From contig JBGAJF010000021.1 of assembly GCA_044225075.1 (NCBI GenBank), forward strand, positions 1 to 64,000: a DNA stretch of 64,000 nucleotides. The letters run 5' to 3'. This DNA is from Micropruina sp044225075. Its GTDB lineage: Bacteria; Actinomycetota; Actinomycetes; Propionibacteriales; Propionibacteriaceae. Below are positions 35,072 to 44,501 of the stretch, piece after piece; the stretch's first letter is position 1, and each line of letters begins with the position of its first letter. Below the pieces are notes generated by a model that ran no database searches, was not told the DNA's origin, and saw only the letters and a program-made list of their open reading frames with translations. The translations under genes were made by a program, and so were the position numbers.

Positions 35072-35737
35072 ATGCCGTCGGTCGAGTTGGCCCGGGCCCG
35101 GAGCCCGTACGGAGAGATCGCGCTGCGCCGGCGCGATCAGGTGATCGAGTTGATCGTCAACGGCGTCTTCGCCATGGACTCCGCCGAGGTGGCCAGCGAG
35201 CGCGCGCTCGCCGATGCTGCCGGCCGGCGACCCGGGGCGGTCGTCGTCGGAGGGCTCGGCCTCGGGTACACGGCCGTCCGGCTGGTGGAGAACGGCGCCC
35301 GGCAGGTGCACGTCGTCGAGCTGGCCCGGCCGCTGATCGAGTGGGCCGTGCGGGGTGTCACCGACCAGTTGGAACGGGTGGCGCACCATCCCCGGATCCA
35401 GCTGCATCACGGCGACATCGCCGAGTGGCTGCCCCGCCGCGAGGAGAGCTTCGACGCGATTCTGCTCGACGTCGACAACGGCCCGGGGTTCCTGATCCAC
35501 GACCACAACGCCCGGGTGTACACCGCGGACTGGCTGCGAACGGCGTCCGAACGTCTCGCACCGAACGGGGTGCTGGCGATCTGGTCCGAGGACGCCGCGC
35601 CTGAGCTCGCCGGAGCCTTGGCCGAGCTGGGCAGCCTCACCGAAACGGTGATCGAGGTGGACCGCGAGGGACGCCGCTTCGACTACCGGCTGTACCGGCT
35701 GTGCCGGAACGACGGCTCCCCAGTGAGCGCCGGCTGA
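35072..35737 (+). CDS. spermidine synthase-like methyltransferase-fold protein
   Basis: A 221-residue class I SAM-like protein related to spermidine synthase: VVGGLGLGYTAVRLV nucleotide-binding loop, HVVELARPLIEW, then LHHGDIAEWL and FDAILLDVDNGP. The catalytic pocket residues of true spermidine synthases are not all obvious, so it may be a methyltransferase or have another role. It follows the PAP2 gene by five bases and probably shares its transcript. Confidence 0.75.
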   Translation: MPSVELARARSPYGEIALRRRDQVIELIVNGVFAMDSAEVASERALADAAGRRPGAVVVGGLGLGYTAVRLVENGARQVHVVELARPLIEWAVRGVTDQLERVAHHPRIQLHHGDIAEWLPRREESFDAILLDVDNGPGFLIHDHNARVYTADWLRTASERLAPNGVLAIWSEDAAPELAGALAELGSLTETVIEVDREGRRFDYRLYRLCRNDGSPVSAG

Positions 35738-35777
35738 AGTCGGTCGGCCCTTCGCTCAAACCCGCTACCGTGAGCGC

Positions 35778-36275
35778 ATGACCCGCATCCCCGGCGCCGT
35801 CCTCACCATCTCCGATCGCGCCAGCGCAGGCAGCTACGCCGACCGGTCCGGGCCGCTCGCGGTAAGCCTGCTCGCCGCACACGGCGTCGACGCCAGCCTC
35901 GAGGTGGTGCCGGATGAGCCGACGGCGATCCGGCGCGGCATCCGGTCGGCGATCAAAGCTGGCGCCCGCGTGGTGGTCACCACCGGCGGCACCGGGATCG
36001 GCCCGCGCGATGTGACACCGCAGGTCACCGCGGAACTGCTCGCGCTGCCGCTGCCGGGGGTGACCGACGAAATCCGCCGGCGCGGTGCCACGCAGGTACC
36101 GACGGCGGTGCTGTCCCGCGCCCAGGCTGGCATCGTGACCTCGTCCAAGCGGCCGGCCGCCTTCGTGGTGAACGCGCCCGGATCGACCGGCGGCGTCCGG
36201 GACACGGTCGCGGTGATCGGCCCGCTGATCGCCCACATCGTCGACCAGCTGGACGGCGGCGACCACAACCCTTAG
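35778..36275 (+). CDS. mog: molybdenum cofactor protein MogA/MoaB
   Basis: A 165-residue MogA/MoaB protein that adenylates molybdopterin before molybdate insertion. Signatures TTGGTGIGPRDVTP and VVNAPGSTGGVRD are present, and the length matches. TACCGT ends six bases before ATG 35778, a leaderless signal. It converges on moaC and moeA, which serve the same pathway. Confidence 0.93.
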   Translation: MTRIPGAVLTISDRASAGSYADRSGPLAVSLLAAHGVDASLEVVPDEPTAIRRGIRSAIKAGARVVVTTGGTGIGPRDVTPQVTAELLALPLPGVTDEIRRRGATQVPTAVLSRAQAGIVTSSKRPAAFVVNAPGSTGGVRDTVAVIGPLIAHIVDQLDGGDHNP

Positions 36276-36296
36276 CCAACACGCTCACTGACCGCT

Positions 36297-36315
36297 GGTT
36301 GCGCTTGTCGAAGCC
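36297..36315 (+). repeat. single REP-like element
   Basis: GGTTGCGCTTGTCGAAGCC is a diverged single copy of the REP family, in the 44-base convergent gap between mog and moaC. Confidence 0.7.
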
Positions 36316-36319
36316 GCTG

Positions 36320-36784
36320 TCAGCGCTTCCAGTCGCCGCTGCGGCCGCCCGATTTGGCCAGGATCCGGCAGTCGGCGATGACCGCGGACCGGTCCACCCC
36401 CTTCACCATGTCGACGATGGCGAGCGCCGCCACGGTGACCGCGGCGAGTGCCTCCATTTCGACACCGGTGCGGTCGGCGGTCCGGACGGTGGCGGTGATC
36501 GCCACCCCGGCGTCGATGATCTCCAGGTCGACCACGGCGCCATGCACGCCGATGACGTGGGCCAGCGGCAACAACTCCGGCACCTTCTTGGTTGCCGCGA
36601 TGCCGGCGACCCGGGCCACCGCCAACACGTCGCCCTTGGGCACGGTGCCGCTGCGCAGCGCCTCGACGACCTCGATCGAACAGGTGACCAGGCCGGCCGC
36701 CGTGGCCTCGCGGACACTCGGCTGCTTGCCGGTGACGTCGACCATGCGGGCCGCGCCGGCGTCGTCCAAATGGGTGAAACGCAT
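36320..36784 (-). CDS. moaC: cyclic pyranopterin monophosphate synthase MoaC
   Basis: MoaC makes cyclic pyranopterin monophosphate, the second step of molybdenum cofactor synthesis. The 154-residue protein includes THLDDAGAARMVDVTGK, the AGIAATKKVPELLPLAHVI active-site segment and RTGVEMEALAAVTVAALAIVDM. I chose ATG 36784, which gives the family length; the frame upstream of it overlaps moeA. Four bases separate it from moeA. Confidence 0.95.
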   Translation of the reverse strand: MRFTHLDDAGAARMVDVTGKQPSVREATAAGLVTCSIEVVEALRSGTVPKGDVLAVARVAGIAATKKVPELLPLAHVIGVHGAVVDLEIIDAGVAITATVRTADRTGVEMEALAAVTVAALAIVDMVKGVDRSAVIADCRILAKSGGRSGDWKR

Positions 36785-36788
36785 CCGG

Positions 36789-38003
36789 TCAGAGTGCCAC
36801 GACTTCGAGGATGTCACCGACCTCGACCGCCTCGCGTTCCTCGGGCACGATCGCCAGGGCGTCCGCGCGGTGCAGCGAGGCGACCAGGTGCGACCCCGAG
36901 CCGAGCGCGTGGGTGAGCCGGACGCCGCCGGCCTCGGTGATCACGGGGACGTACTGGCGCCGCCCGCGCGGCGAGGGCCAGCGGTCCAGCGCCGCGGCTC
37001 TCCGATGCACCGACGAGGGCAGCGCGCCGGTCAGCGCGTCCAGCAGCGGGCGCCCGAAGACATGGAAGGAGACGAACGAACTCACCGGGTTACCCGGGAA
37101 GGCGACCAGCGGGACGCCGTCGATCAGCCCGTAGCCTTGCGGCTTGCCGGGCTGCATGGCGACCGCGCAGAACTCGAGGCCGGCGCCGAGCTGCCGCAAC
37201 GGTTCGTAGGCACCGGCCGACACCCCGCCGGTGGTGAAGACGACATCGGTCGCCGGCAGCCCGGCCAGCAGATCGGTCAGTGCCCGCGGATCGTCACCGC
37301 AGCGCGCCACCGCGACCACCTCGGCACCGGCCGCCCGGGCGAGGCCGCCGACCATCACCGAGTTCGAGTCGGGGATCTCACCCGCCGCCAGGGCCCGTCC
37401 GGGCTCCACGAGTTCGGCACCGGTCGCGATGACCGCAACCCGCGGACGGGCACACACCGTCAGTTCGCCGTAGCCCACGCTCGCGGCCGCACCGACGGCG
37501 GCCGGGGTCAAGGTGGTGCCCGCCGGGAGCACCAGGTCGCCGGCGGCGAGATTGTCGGCGGCGGGCCGGATGTGCCGGCCGGGCGGCACCGATTCCAGGA
37601 CTCGCACCCGCTCGGGCAGTGGCGCCGAGCCGGCCGGCTGATCGGTGAGCTCGACCGGAACCACGGCATCGGCGCCGGGCGGAACCCTGGCGCCGGTCAT
37701 CACCCGGACGGCGGCCCCGGGCCGCACCGCCGGAATGTCGCCGCGGACGGCAGCGCTCTCCCCGACCACGCTCAGCTCGACCGGTGCTCCCGCGACGTCG
37801 GCGGCGCGCACGGCGAAGCCGTCCATGGCCGAATTGTCGAAAGGTGGGACGGCGAGCCGCGCCATCAGGTCGTCGGCCAGCACCCAGCCGGTCGCCTGCG
37901 CCAGCGGACGGGTGACCACCCGGACGCGTCTCGCCGGGATCAGCGCGAGCACGCGCTGCCGATACTGCTCGACACTGAGCACAGCTGAAGCCGCCTTCCT
38001 CAC
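36789..38003 (-). CDS. moeA: molybdopterin molybdenumtransferase MoeA
   Basis: MoeA inserts molybdate into adenylated molybdopterin. The 404-residue protein has the PPFDNSAMDGFAVR start motif, the MTGARVPPGADAVVPVE loop, PDSNSVMV, TTGGVSAGAYE and the FPGNPVSSFV motif. GTG 38003 overlaps the stop of the glycerophosphotransferase-like gene by 4 bp; a GTG seven codons in is an alternative with AGGAAGG upstream. No moaA, moaD or moaE gene lies in this window, so the rest of the pathway must be elsewhere. Confidence 0.95.
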   Translation of the reverse strand: MRKAASAVLSVEQYRQRVLALIPARRVRVVTRPLAQATGWVLADDLMARLAVPPFDNSAMDGFAVRAADVAGAPVELSVVGESAAVRGDIPAVRPGAAVRVMTGARVPPGADAVVPVELTDQPAGSAPLPERVRVLESVPPGRHIRPAADNLAAGDLVLPAGTTLTPAAVGAAASVGYGELTVCARPRVAVIATGAELVEPGRALAAGEIPDSNSVMVGGLARAAGAEVVAVARCGDDPRALTDLLAGLPATDVVFTTGGVSAGAYEPLRQLGAGLEFCAVAMQPGKPQGYGLIDGVPLVAFPGNPVSSFVSFHVFGRPLLDALTGALPSSVHRRAAALDRWPSPRGRRQYVPVITEAGGVRLTHALGSGSHLVASLHRADALAIVPEEREAVEVGDILEVVAL

Positions 38004-39172
38004 ATCGGCGATGCCATCAGGTCCTCGAGTAGGTCGACTGCCCGAGCGGCGGCCTTCCCGTCCTCGACGGACCCGCGAGCGGCCAGGAACTCCGTCACTC
38101 GGTCCTCATACCGGTCCTGGTCCCACACCGCGATCGCCTCGACGAGTTCGTCGTTGCTGCGGCAGGCCGGGAAGGGCGTGCTCTCCAGTGGAAAGTAGAG
38201 GCCGTGGGACTCGTGGTAGTGGTCGACGTCCGGCGCATAGAAGAAGCCCGGACGCCGCCGGAGCATGAAGTCGAAGATGCAACTGGAGTAGTCGGTGATC
38301 GCCACGTCGGCGGCCAACAGCAGCTCCTGAATGTCGTCGTACCGGGTGGCATCGATGACCCGCGAGCTGTGCCCGGCCAGGATGCTGTCCGCCAACCCCT
38401 GCGTCCGCGGATGGAACCGGGCGAGGGCCACCCAGCTGCCGCCGAACCGCGCCTCGAGGGCGCCGAGCGCCCGCAGGTAGTCGAGGTCGTAGGCCTCGAT
38501 GCTCTCGCTGCTACGGAACGACGGCACGTGCAACATGATGTGGGTGTCGGCGGGGATGCCGAAGTACGCCCGGACCTTGGCCACCAACTCGGGGTGCTCG
38601 TCGAACAGGATGTCGTTGCGGGCGTGACCGAGCTCGAGCACCTTGTGCCCGTAGGAGAAGGACTCCTGGTAGACGCCCGTCTCGAACCGACTGTGGGACA
38701 GGAAATAGTCCAGGTCGGCGGCCTCACGCTGGATCCGGCGAGCCCGCTTGATGCTGGCGTTGTTGGCGCCCAGGCCGACCCGCTTGATGCCGAAGGAACC
38801 GTGGCCGGTCTGCAGATAGAACTGCTTGGGGTGCTTCTGGACGCGCCAGCGCTCCACGCTGACGTTGGCGATCCACGTCCGGGCGCTGCGCACCTCGGTG
38901 AGGAACTTCATCGAGCCGATCGGAACCGTGCGGATCGTCGGCGGCAGGCCGGAGAGGTCGGCTCCGCTCTTGGTGACCCAGACCAGATCCCAGGGCAGGC
39001 GCCGGCGCAGGATCTCTTCGGCGATGTACTTCGGGTTGCAGCCGTAGCCGATGCCGTTGAAGTTGCTGAGGACGACCTTGCTCGGCTCGATCCGCAGCCG
39101 ACGCCCGGCGCGGAAGTTCGCCGCGCGCCACGCTGCGCGACGCGCCGCCCGCGCATACCGCCTGAGATTCAC
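38000..39172 (-). CDS. CDP-glycerol:polymer glycerophosphotransferase family (TagB/TagF type)
   Basis: A 390-residue protein of the teichoic-acid CDP-glycerol glycerophosphotransferase family. KFYLQTGHGSFGIK-type motif (here KQFYLQTGHGSFGIKRVG) carries the catalytic histidine; ELGHARNDILF and ADVAITDYSSCIFDFML hold the donor-binding residues. It would add glycerol or ribitol phosphate units to a wall polymer at the inner face of the membrane. A basic N-terminus may hold it at the membrane. GTG 39172 has AAGGAGACAG upstream. It is a paralogue of the gene at 41480 (about half identical by eye). Confidence 0.87.
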   Translation of the reverse strand: MNLRRYARAARRAAWRAANFRAGRRLRIEPSKVVLSNFNGIGYGCNPKYIAEEILRRRLPWDLVWVTKSGADLSGLPPTIRTVPIGSMKFLTEVRSARTWIANVSVERWRVQKHPKQFYLQTGHGSFGIKRVGLGANNASIKRARRIQREAADLDYFLSHSRFETGVYQESFSYGHKVLELGHARNDILFDEHPELVAKVRAYFGIPADTHIMLHVPSFRSSESIEAYDLDYLRALGALEARFGGSWVALARFHPRTQGLADSILAGHSSRVIDATRYDDIQELLLAADVAITDYSSCIFDFMLRRRPGFFYAPDVDHYHESHGLYFPLESTPFPACRSNDELVEAIAVWDQDRYEDRVTEFLAARGSVEDGKAAARAVDLLEDLMASPM

Positions 39173-39407
39173 TCGCTGTCTCCTTGGTTGAATGGGTTCG
39201 CCGAGCACCGGGTTGGGGGCAGGCCGTTGGCGAGGGAGCCTATCTCCTGCCGCCGCGACGGCGAGGACGTCTTGGCCGCGGCGCGGTCTCTCGGGAGGCC
39301 CTCGGCCACCGTCCGCCCGGTCCGGTGGACCACGGACAAGGTGAACCATGACGAGGGGAGGGCTGCACTAGACTCGTCGCGCCCACTGAACCGAGGAGTG
39401 AATCGGC

Positions 39408-40433
39408 GTGACCGCCTACCCGCTGTACGGGTTGCTCAAATTCTCGTCGATGAACATCGGCGACGAGATCCAGAGCGTCGCTGCCCAGCGCTTCCTGCCG
39501 CACGTGGATCGGCTGATCCACCGCGAGCGCACCGACGAGTACCAGGCGAACCGGAAGACGAAGGTGATTCTGAACGCCTGGTGGCTGTGGAACGAGGAGC
39601 ACTTCCCGCCCTCGATCGACATCGATCCGCTGCTGATCTCGATGTACTTCCGCAAAGAGGTGCGGGACACGATTCTGCGGCCCGATGTGCGCGAGTGGCT
39701 CGCGGCCAACGGCCCGGTCGGCGCCCGGGACATGAGCACGATGCGCTGGCTGCACGACAGCGGTGTCGACGCCTACTTCTCCGGCTGCCTCACCCTGACC
39801 CTGCAGGGGAACCCGGGGCGGCCGCGCCGTGACTACATCCTCACCGTCGACCTGCCCGAGATCGCGGTGCGGGCGATCCGCGAGCGCACCGGACGCCCGG
39901 TCTACTCGATCTCCCGGATCCTGTCGGCCGGCTTCGCGGCTGCCGACCGGATCGAACTCGCGCGGATCGCGCTGCAGCTCTACACCAGCGCGCACGCGGT
40001 GGTGTCACCGTGCCTGCACGTCACGCTGCCCTGCCTGGCCATGGGCACCCCGGTGCTGCGGATCGACGACGGCGACGGCGCGATGGACGCCCACGGCCGC
40101 TTCGAGGGCTTCACCGAGATGCTGAACTCACGGACGCTGGAGGAGTTCCTCGCCGACCCGCAAACCTATGATTTCGAGAATCCGCCGGCTAACCCGACCG
40201 CGCACCTGCCGATGCGCGAGGACCTGATCCGGCGGTGCACCGAGTTCACCGGCTTCGACCGGACCACATCGCCGCTGGATTCGGGCACGGATCCGCTGGT
40301 CGAACTCTTCCAGCTGCTGAAGTACGACTACCAGGTGGTCCGCCGGAACCTGTGGTGGGCGCGTCCGCGCGACCTGCGCAACACCTACCTCGCCCGGCTG
40401 CGCGGCGAGACCAAGCACTCGGTCGCCTACTGA
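39408..40433 (+). CDS. polysaccharide pyruvyltransferase family protein
   Basis: A 341-residue protein of the polysaccharide pyruvyltransferase family: FSSMNIGDEIQSVAAQRFLP at the N-terminus, VGARDMST in the middle, and TSAHAVVSPCLHVTLPCLAM near the C-terminal half. Such enzymes add pyruvate ketals from PEP to sugars in wall polymers. The GTG start has CCGAGGAG upstream. It is divergent from the transferase at 38000 and close in sequence to the gene at 40465. Confidence 0.78.
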   Translation: MTAYPLYGLLKFSSMNIGDEIQSVAAQRFLPHVDRLIHRERTDEYQANRKTKVILNAWWLWNEEHFPPSIDIDPLLISMYFRKEVRDTILRPDVREWLAANGPVGARDMSTMRWLHDSGVDAYFSGCLTLTLQGNPGRPRRDYILTVDLPEIAVRAIRERTGRPVYSISRILSAGFAAADRIELARIALQLYTSAHAVVSPCLHVTLPCLAMGTPVLRIDDGDGAMDAHGRFEGFTEMLNSRTLEEFLADPQTYDFENPPANPTAHLPMREDLIRRCTEFTGFDRTTSPLDSGTDPLVELFQLLKYDYQVVRRNLWWARPRDLRNTYLARLRGETKHSVAY

Positions 40434-40464
40434 TCCGGGCGGCTTCGGCGGCCCGCTGCGCCCA

Positions 40465-41487
40465 CTAGTACCGCAGGTCGTAGCGCGAACGACGCCGGCT
40501 GAGCAGCTGCATGGTGATCCACAGCAGCTTGTCCGGTCGCGCCCACCAGGCGGCGCGGTGGACGATGTCGCGGTCGTAGCCGAGCAGCTCGAAGAACCGC
40601 ACCAGCGGATCGGTGTCGTCGGGGGCGGCCTCGTCGCCGGCATCGCAGCCGGTGAACCCGGCGGCGACCCTGACCAACTCCTCTCGCATCGCGAGGTAAG
40701 CGGTCGGATTCGCCGGCGGATCGTCCAGATCGTAGGCGTCCGGATCGGCCAGGAACTCCCCGACTGTGCGGGTGTGCAACAGGTGCTCGATGCCGGCGAA
40801 CCGGGCGTAGGCGTCCATGTCGCCGTCGCCGTCGTCGATCCGCAGCACCGGCGTGCCTAGCGCCAGCGACGGCAGTGTCACATGCAGGCACGGCGACACC
40901 ACGAGGTGCGCGGACTGGAACAGCCGCAGGAACAGCCGCGCCACATCCAGCCGCTGTTTCGCGGTGAAAGCGACGGACAGGATGCGGGTCAAGGGGTAGA
41001 CCGGACGCCGGGTGCGGCGCCGCAACTCGGCCACCACCTCTGCCGGGCAGTCCACGGCGAGCACGTAGTCGCGTCGTACTACTCCCGGGTCGCGCGGCAG
41101 GGTCAAGGTCAAGCAGCCCGAGAGATAGCCCGGGATGCCGTGCTCGCTCAGCAGCCCGAGAGTGCGCTGATCGCGGCAGCCGACCGGCCCGTGCTCGACC
41201 AGGTAGTCCTTGGCCTTGCCGGTGACCAATCGGTCGTGGGCGCCTTTGCGCAGATGCACCGAGAGCAGCAGCGGGTCGATGTCGGGCGACGGCGGAAAGT
41301 GCTTCGGCCGCCACATCCACCAGGCGTTCATGATCAGCTTGGTGCGCCGCTCGGCGCGGAAGGAGTCGACCTGTTCTCGCGGCACGTAGTGGTCGATGCG
41401 GGGCAGGAACCGTGAGGCCGCGATGCTCTGGATCTCGTCGCCGATGTTCATCGAGGAGTAGGTGAGCAACCCGTAGTCCTCAGCCAT
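40465..41487 (-). CDS. polysaccharide pyruvyltransferase family protein, second copy
   Basis: A 340-residue paralogue of the gene at 39408, with YSSMNIGDEIQSIAASRFLP, GPVGCRDQRT, and QSAHLVVSPCLHVTLPSLAL. Both end with the same DPLVxxFxLLxYD segment. ATG 41487 overlaps the stop of the upstream transferase by 8 bp (ATGGCTGA), so it is made together with it. Two copies beside two transferases suggest two related modification steps or a duplicated unit. Confidence 0.78.
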   Translation of the reverse strand: MAEDYGLLTYSSMNIGDEIQSIAASRFLPRIDHYVPREQVDSFRAERRTKLIMNAWWMWRPKHFPPSPDIDPLLLSVHLRKGAHDRLVTGKAKDYLVEHGPVGCRDQRTLGLLSEHGIPGYLSGCLTLTLPRDPGVVRRDYVLAVDCPAEVVAELRRRTRRPVYPLTRILSVAFTAKQRLDVARLFLRLFQSAHLVVSPCLHVTLPSLALGTPVLRIDDGDGDMDAYARFAGIEHLLHTRTVGEFLADPDAYDLDDPPANPTAYLAMREELVRVAAGFTGCDAGDEAAPDDTDPLVRFFELLGYDRDIVHRAAWWARPDKLLWITMQLLSRRRSRYDLRY

Positions 41488-42634
41488 CGCCGCCCTCTCC
41501 CACCACGCCTTCCAGCAGGTCGACGATCCGCCGGGAGGCCTGACCGTCCTCGACCGATCCTTGCCGGTCCAGGAACGCGGCGATCCGGTCAGCATAGCCG
41601 TCGGCGTCGAACCCCTCGATCGCGGCCACCAGCTCGCCGGCGCTCAGGGCGACCGGGAACGGCGCCTCGCTGAGCGGGAAGTAGAGGCCCTGGCGGACCG
41701 CGAAATCCTCGGCGTCGGGGGCGTGGACGAACCCGGGCCGTCCGGTCAGCAGGAAGTCGAACAGGCAGCTGGAGTAGTCCGAGACCGCCACGTCCGCCGC
41801 GACCAGCAGCTCCTGGATGTCGGGGTACGCGGAGGCGTCGATCACCCCCGGCGGTGCGGTCATTCCCGCGGCGCGGCTGCGCGGGTGGTACCGCACCACG
41901 CTCACCCAGTCGCCGCCGAAGCGCCGGCTCAGTGCGCCCTGCAGCGCCGGGTAGTCCAGTTCCAGGGCGTCGGCGGCCCCGTCCGCCCTGAAGGAAGGCA
42001 CGTGCAACGCGATCCGCTGCTCGGCGCCGACGCCGAGCGCCGAGCGGACGTCGTCGGCGATCGACTCCCGAGGGCCGAAGAACGGATCGTTGCGGGCGTG
42101 GCCGAGCTCCCGGATCCGTCCGCCGTAGCCGAAGCCGTCGGCGTGCACCCTGGTCTCGAACGCCGAGTGCGAGGTGAAGAGGTCGAGTTTGACCGCCTGC
42201 CGCGAAATCATCCGTCGCCGGCGGGGCGAAGTGTCGTGGGCGTCCAGGCCGATCCGTTTGATTCCGAACGAGCCGTGACCGGTCTGCAGGTAGAACTGCC
42301 CCGGCGACTTCCTGGTGCTCCACGGCTCGGCCAGCGTGTTGACCACCCAGGCACGCGCGGCCCGCAGCTCGCAGAGGGCGCGCAGCGAGTTCGCATCCAC
42401 CAGCCGCACACCGGGCGGAAACCCGGTTCGATCCACGGTCGGCCCGACCAGCCACACCACGTCCCAGCCGAGATCGCGGCGCAGGATCTCCTCGGTGAGG
42501 TATTTCGGGTTGCAACCGAAACCGCCACCGCCGAAGTTGCTGAAGACCACCGATCGCGGTCGGACCCGGATCATCGGGTACAACGCCAGGTCGAGCGCCA
42601 GCCGCGCCAGCCGTCGAGCGCGCCGCCTGAGCAT
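41480..42634 (-). CDS. CDP-glycerol:polymer glycerophosphotransferase family, second copy
   Basis: A 384-residue paralogue of the gene at 38000 with the same motifs in order: VFSNFGGGGFGCNPKYLTEE, GQFYLQTGHGSFGIKRIG, RELGHARNDPFF and ADVAVSDYSSCLFDFLL. The N-terminus is rich in arginine. Its ATG 42634 overlaps the epimerase stop (ATGA). Which of the two copies primes and which polymerises cannot be told from sequence. Confidence 0.87.
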   Translation of the reverse strand: MLRRRARRLARLALDLALYPMIRVRPRSVVFSNFGGGGFGCNPKYLTEEILRRDLGWDVVWLVGPTVDRTGFPPGVRLVDANSLRALCELRAARAWVVNTLAEPWSTRKSPGQFYLQTGHGSFGIKRIGLDAHDTSPRRRRMISRQAVKLDLFTSHSAFETRVHADGFGYGGRIRELGHARNDPFFGPRESIADDVRSALGVGAEQRIALHVPSFRADGAADALELDYPALQGALSRRFGGDWVSVVRYHPRSRAAGMTAPPGVIDASAYPDIQELLVAADVAVSDYSSCLFDFLLTGRPGFVHAPDAEDFAVRQGLYFPLSEAPFPVALSAGELVAAIEGFDADGYADRIAAFLDRQGSVEDGQASRRIVDLLEGVVGEGGDG

Positions 42635-43698
42635 CAGCTGCCTGCGCCGCGCAGGTAGGCGACGGTACGTGCCATCCCATCACGCAACCCGGTAGCCGGC
42701 GCCCAGCCGTGTGCCGCGATCCGCGACGACGCCAGGAAGGCCGGCGGACGCGTCAGATAGCCGGCATGGACCGAAGCCGGCGCCGGCGCGAAGACCACCG
42801 CGGCGTCCGGGTTCGGATTCAGTTCGGCGAGCAGCTCGGCCAGCTCCCGGATGGTGACCACCTGCTCGTCCTGGGAGATGTTGACCAGGGTCTCGTCAGT
42901 CTGCAGGAACAGGAACAGGCCGGCGATCACGTCGGCGATGTAGGTCAGCGCCAGCCGGCCGCTGCCGTCGCTGATCATCGCGATGTCGGTGCCGTCCACG
43001 GTGCAGCGCAGGAAGTCGCCCACCACGCGACCGTCGCCGATCACCATGCCGGGGCCGTAGCTGTGGGCGATTCGGGCGATCCGGGTGTCGAGCCCATACT
43101 GGCTGCGGAACCCCACGCAGTAGGCCTCGCCCAGCCGCTTGCTCTCCGGGTAGCAGGACCGGATCGCGGTCGGATCGATCGGACCGTACTGGTCCTCGGT
43201 GACGAACTCCCGGCCTTCGGGGTTGCCGCCGTAGATCTCCCGGGTCGACAGGAACAGGAACTGGCCGACGCCGTGATCATGTGACCACTGCAGCAGGTTG
43301 CGGGTACCGAGCACGTTGCCGTCGATGGTGCCGACCGGATCGGTGGTGAAGTGCTGCGGACTGGTCTGACTGGCCGCGTGCACCACCAGGTCGACGGCGC
43401 CTTCGTGGCGCAGCGGCTCCGCCAGGTCCTGCGCGACCAGGGTCAGGTCGGGGCGGTCGACGACGGCCGCGAAGCGCTGCCGGGCCTTGCTCTCGTTTCG
43501 CGCCACCCCGACCACCCGGACGCCGAGGTCGCGCCGGTCGTTCAGCCGCAGCAGGGTCAGCAGCAGATAGCTGGCGATCATCCCGTTGATCCCGGTCACC
43601 AGCACCGTGCGGTTCCGCAGCCGCTCCCAGTCGAGTCGCGGGTGAGCGACCAGGCCGTCCAGATCGTCGCCGACGATCGGGTTGTCGTACACATCCAC
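42634..43698 (-). CDS. NAD-dependent epimerase/dehydratase (extended SDR)
   Basis: A 354-residue extended SDR of the sugar-nucleotide type: VLVTGINGMIASYLLL Rossmann loop at about 32-47, HAASQTSPQHF, LFLSTREIYGG active-site serine or threonine, and YPESKRLGEAY with catalytic Tyr and Lys. The IGDGRVVGDFLRCTVDGTDI and LTYIADVIAGLFLFL segments resemble UDP-sugar decarboxylases and epimerases. It lies right behind the cytidylyltransferase gene, so a CDP-linked sugar or polyol may be the substrate. Confidence 0.83.
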   Translation of the reverse strand: MDVYDNPIVGDDLDGLVAHPRLDWERLRNRTVLVTGINGMIASYLLLTLLRLNDRRDLGVRVVGVARNESKARQRFAAVVDRPDLTLVAQDLAEPLRHEGAVDLVVHAASQTSPQHFTTDPVGTIDGNVLGTRNLLQWSHDHGVGQFLFLSTREIYGGNPEGREFVTEDQYGPIDPTAIRSCYPESKRLGEAYCVGFRSQYGLDTRIARIAHSYGPGMVIGDGRVVGDFLRCTVDGTDIAMISDGSGRLALTYIADVIAGLFLFLQTDETLVNISQDEQVVTIRELAELLAELNPNPDAAVVFAPAPASVHAGYLTRPPAFLASSRIAAHGWAPATGLRDGMARTVAYLRGAGS

Positions 43699-43716
43699 TC
43701 CCTTCGCGACCTCGGG

Positions 43717-44436
43717 TCACATTCCGAAGATGTCGCGGCTCTCGCGCAGGTCGACCAGCGCCTTGAAGACGAAGAAGTCCTCGGGGGTGGTGATCTTGAT
43801 GTTGGTGGTCTCACAGGGCACCAGATGCAGATCGATGCCGACCGCCGTCATCAATGAGCAGGTGTCGATCGTGATGGACGCCGGCATGTCCTGGCCGCGC
43901 TTGTGGGCGGCGTAGACGTCCTTGAAGTAGAAGCTCTGCGGCGCTTTCGCGATGTACAAGGTGTTGCGGATGATCGATTCTCGGGTGGTGACGCCGTCGG
44001 CGCTGACGATGCCGGTCTCCGAGAACGGGACCATCGAGATCGCCGAGCCGTGTCTGCGCACGGATTCCAGGTTGTCGGTGATCATCTTCTGGGTGACCAG
44101 CGGGCGGACGGCGTCGTGCAGCACCACGATGTCGTCGTCGGCACAGAAGTCGGCAAGATGGCTGAGCGCGATCATCTTCGATTCCTGGGTGTCGCGCCCA
44201 CCGGTGAGGATCTTCGTCACTTTCGTGATCCGGTATTTGTCGATCAGGGCGGCGAGATAGTCCTCCCAGCCGGCAATGCAGGGCACCACGATCCGATCGA
44301 TCTCAGGGTGATACTGGAACACCTCGAGGGTGAAAATGATGATCGGCTTGCCGTACAGCTCCAGGAATTGCTTGGGCTTTGCGGACGCGTTCATTCGCTG
44401 CCCGGAACCCCCGGCAAATACAATGGCCACATTCAT
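43717..44436 (-). CDS. TarI/IspD-type cytidylyltransferase
   Basis: A 239-residue nucleotidyltransferase of the IspD/TarI family. FAGGSGQRMN binds CTP, KPKQFLELYGKPIIIFTLEVF and VVLHDAVRPLVT follow, and ITTPEDFFVF ends it. The KPKQFLELYGKPII stretch and the cluster context favour a TarI-like role (CDP-ribitol or a related CDP-polyol) over IspD of the MEP pathway, but sequence alone does not exclude IspD. ATG 44436 has GAGAGGATG upstream. Confidence 0.82.
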   Translation of the reverse strand: MNVAIVFAGGSGQRMNASAKPKQFLELYGKPIIIFTLEVFQYHPEIDRIVVPCIAGWEDYLAALIDKYRITKVTKILTGGRDTQESKMIALSHLADFCADDDIVVLHDAVRPLVTQKMITDNLESVRRHGSAISMVPFSETGIVSADGVTTRESIIRNTLYIAKAPQSFYFKDVYAAHKRGQDMPASITIDTCSLMTAVGIDLHLVPCETTNIKITTPEDFFVFKALVDLRESRDIFGM

Positions 44437-44501
44437 GCATTCATCCTCTCTGACCCCCGCACGATCGTCGAACCCTAGCATCCGCCAATATGGCCGAGCA
44501 G

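Noticed and set aside
43717..44436. ispD of the MEP pathway
   Set aside because: The family is shared, but the teichoic-like context and KPKQFLELYGKPII segment suit TarI better; no ispF is adjacent.
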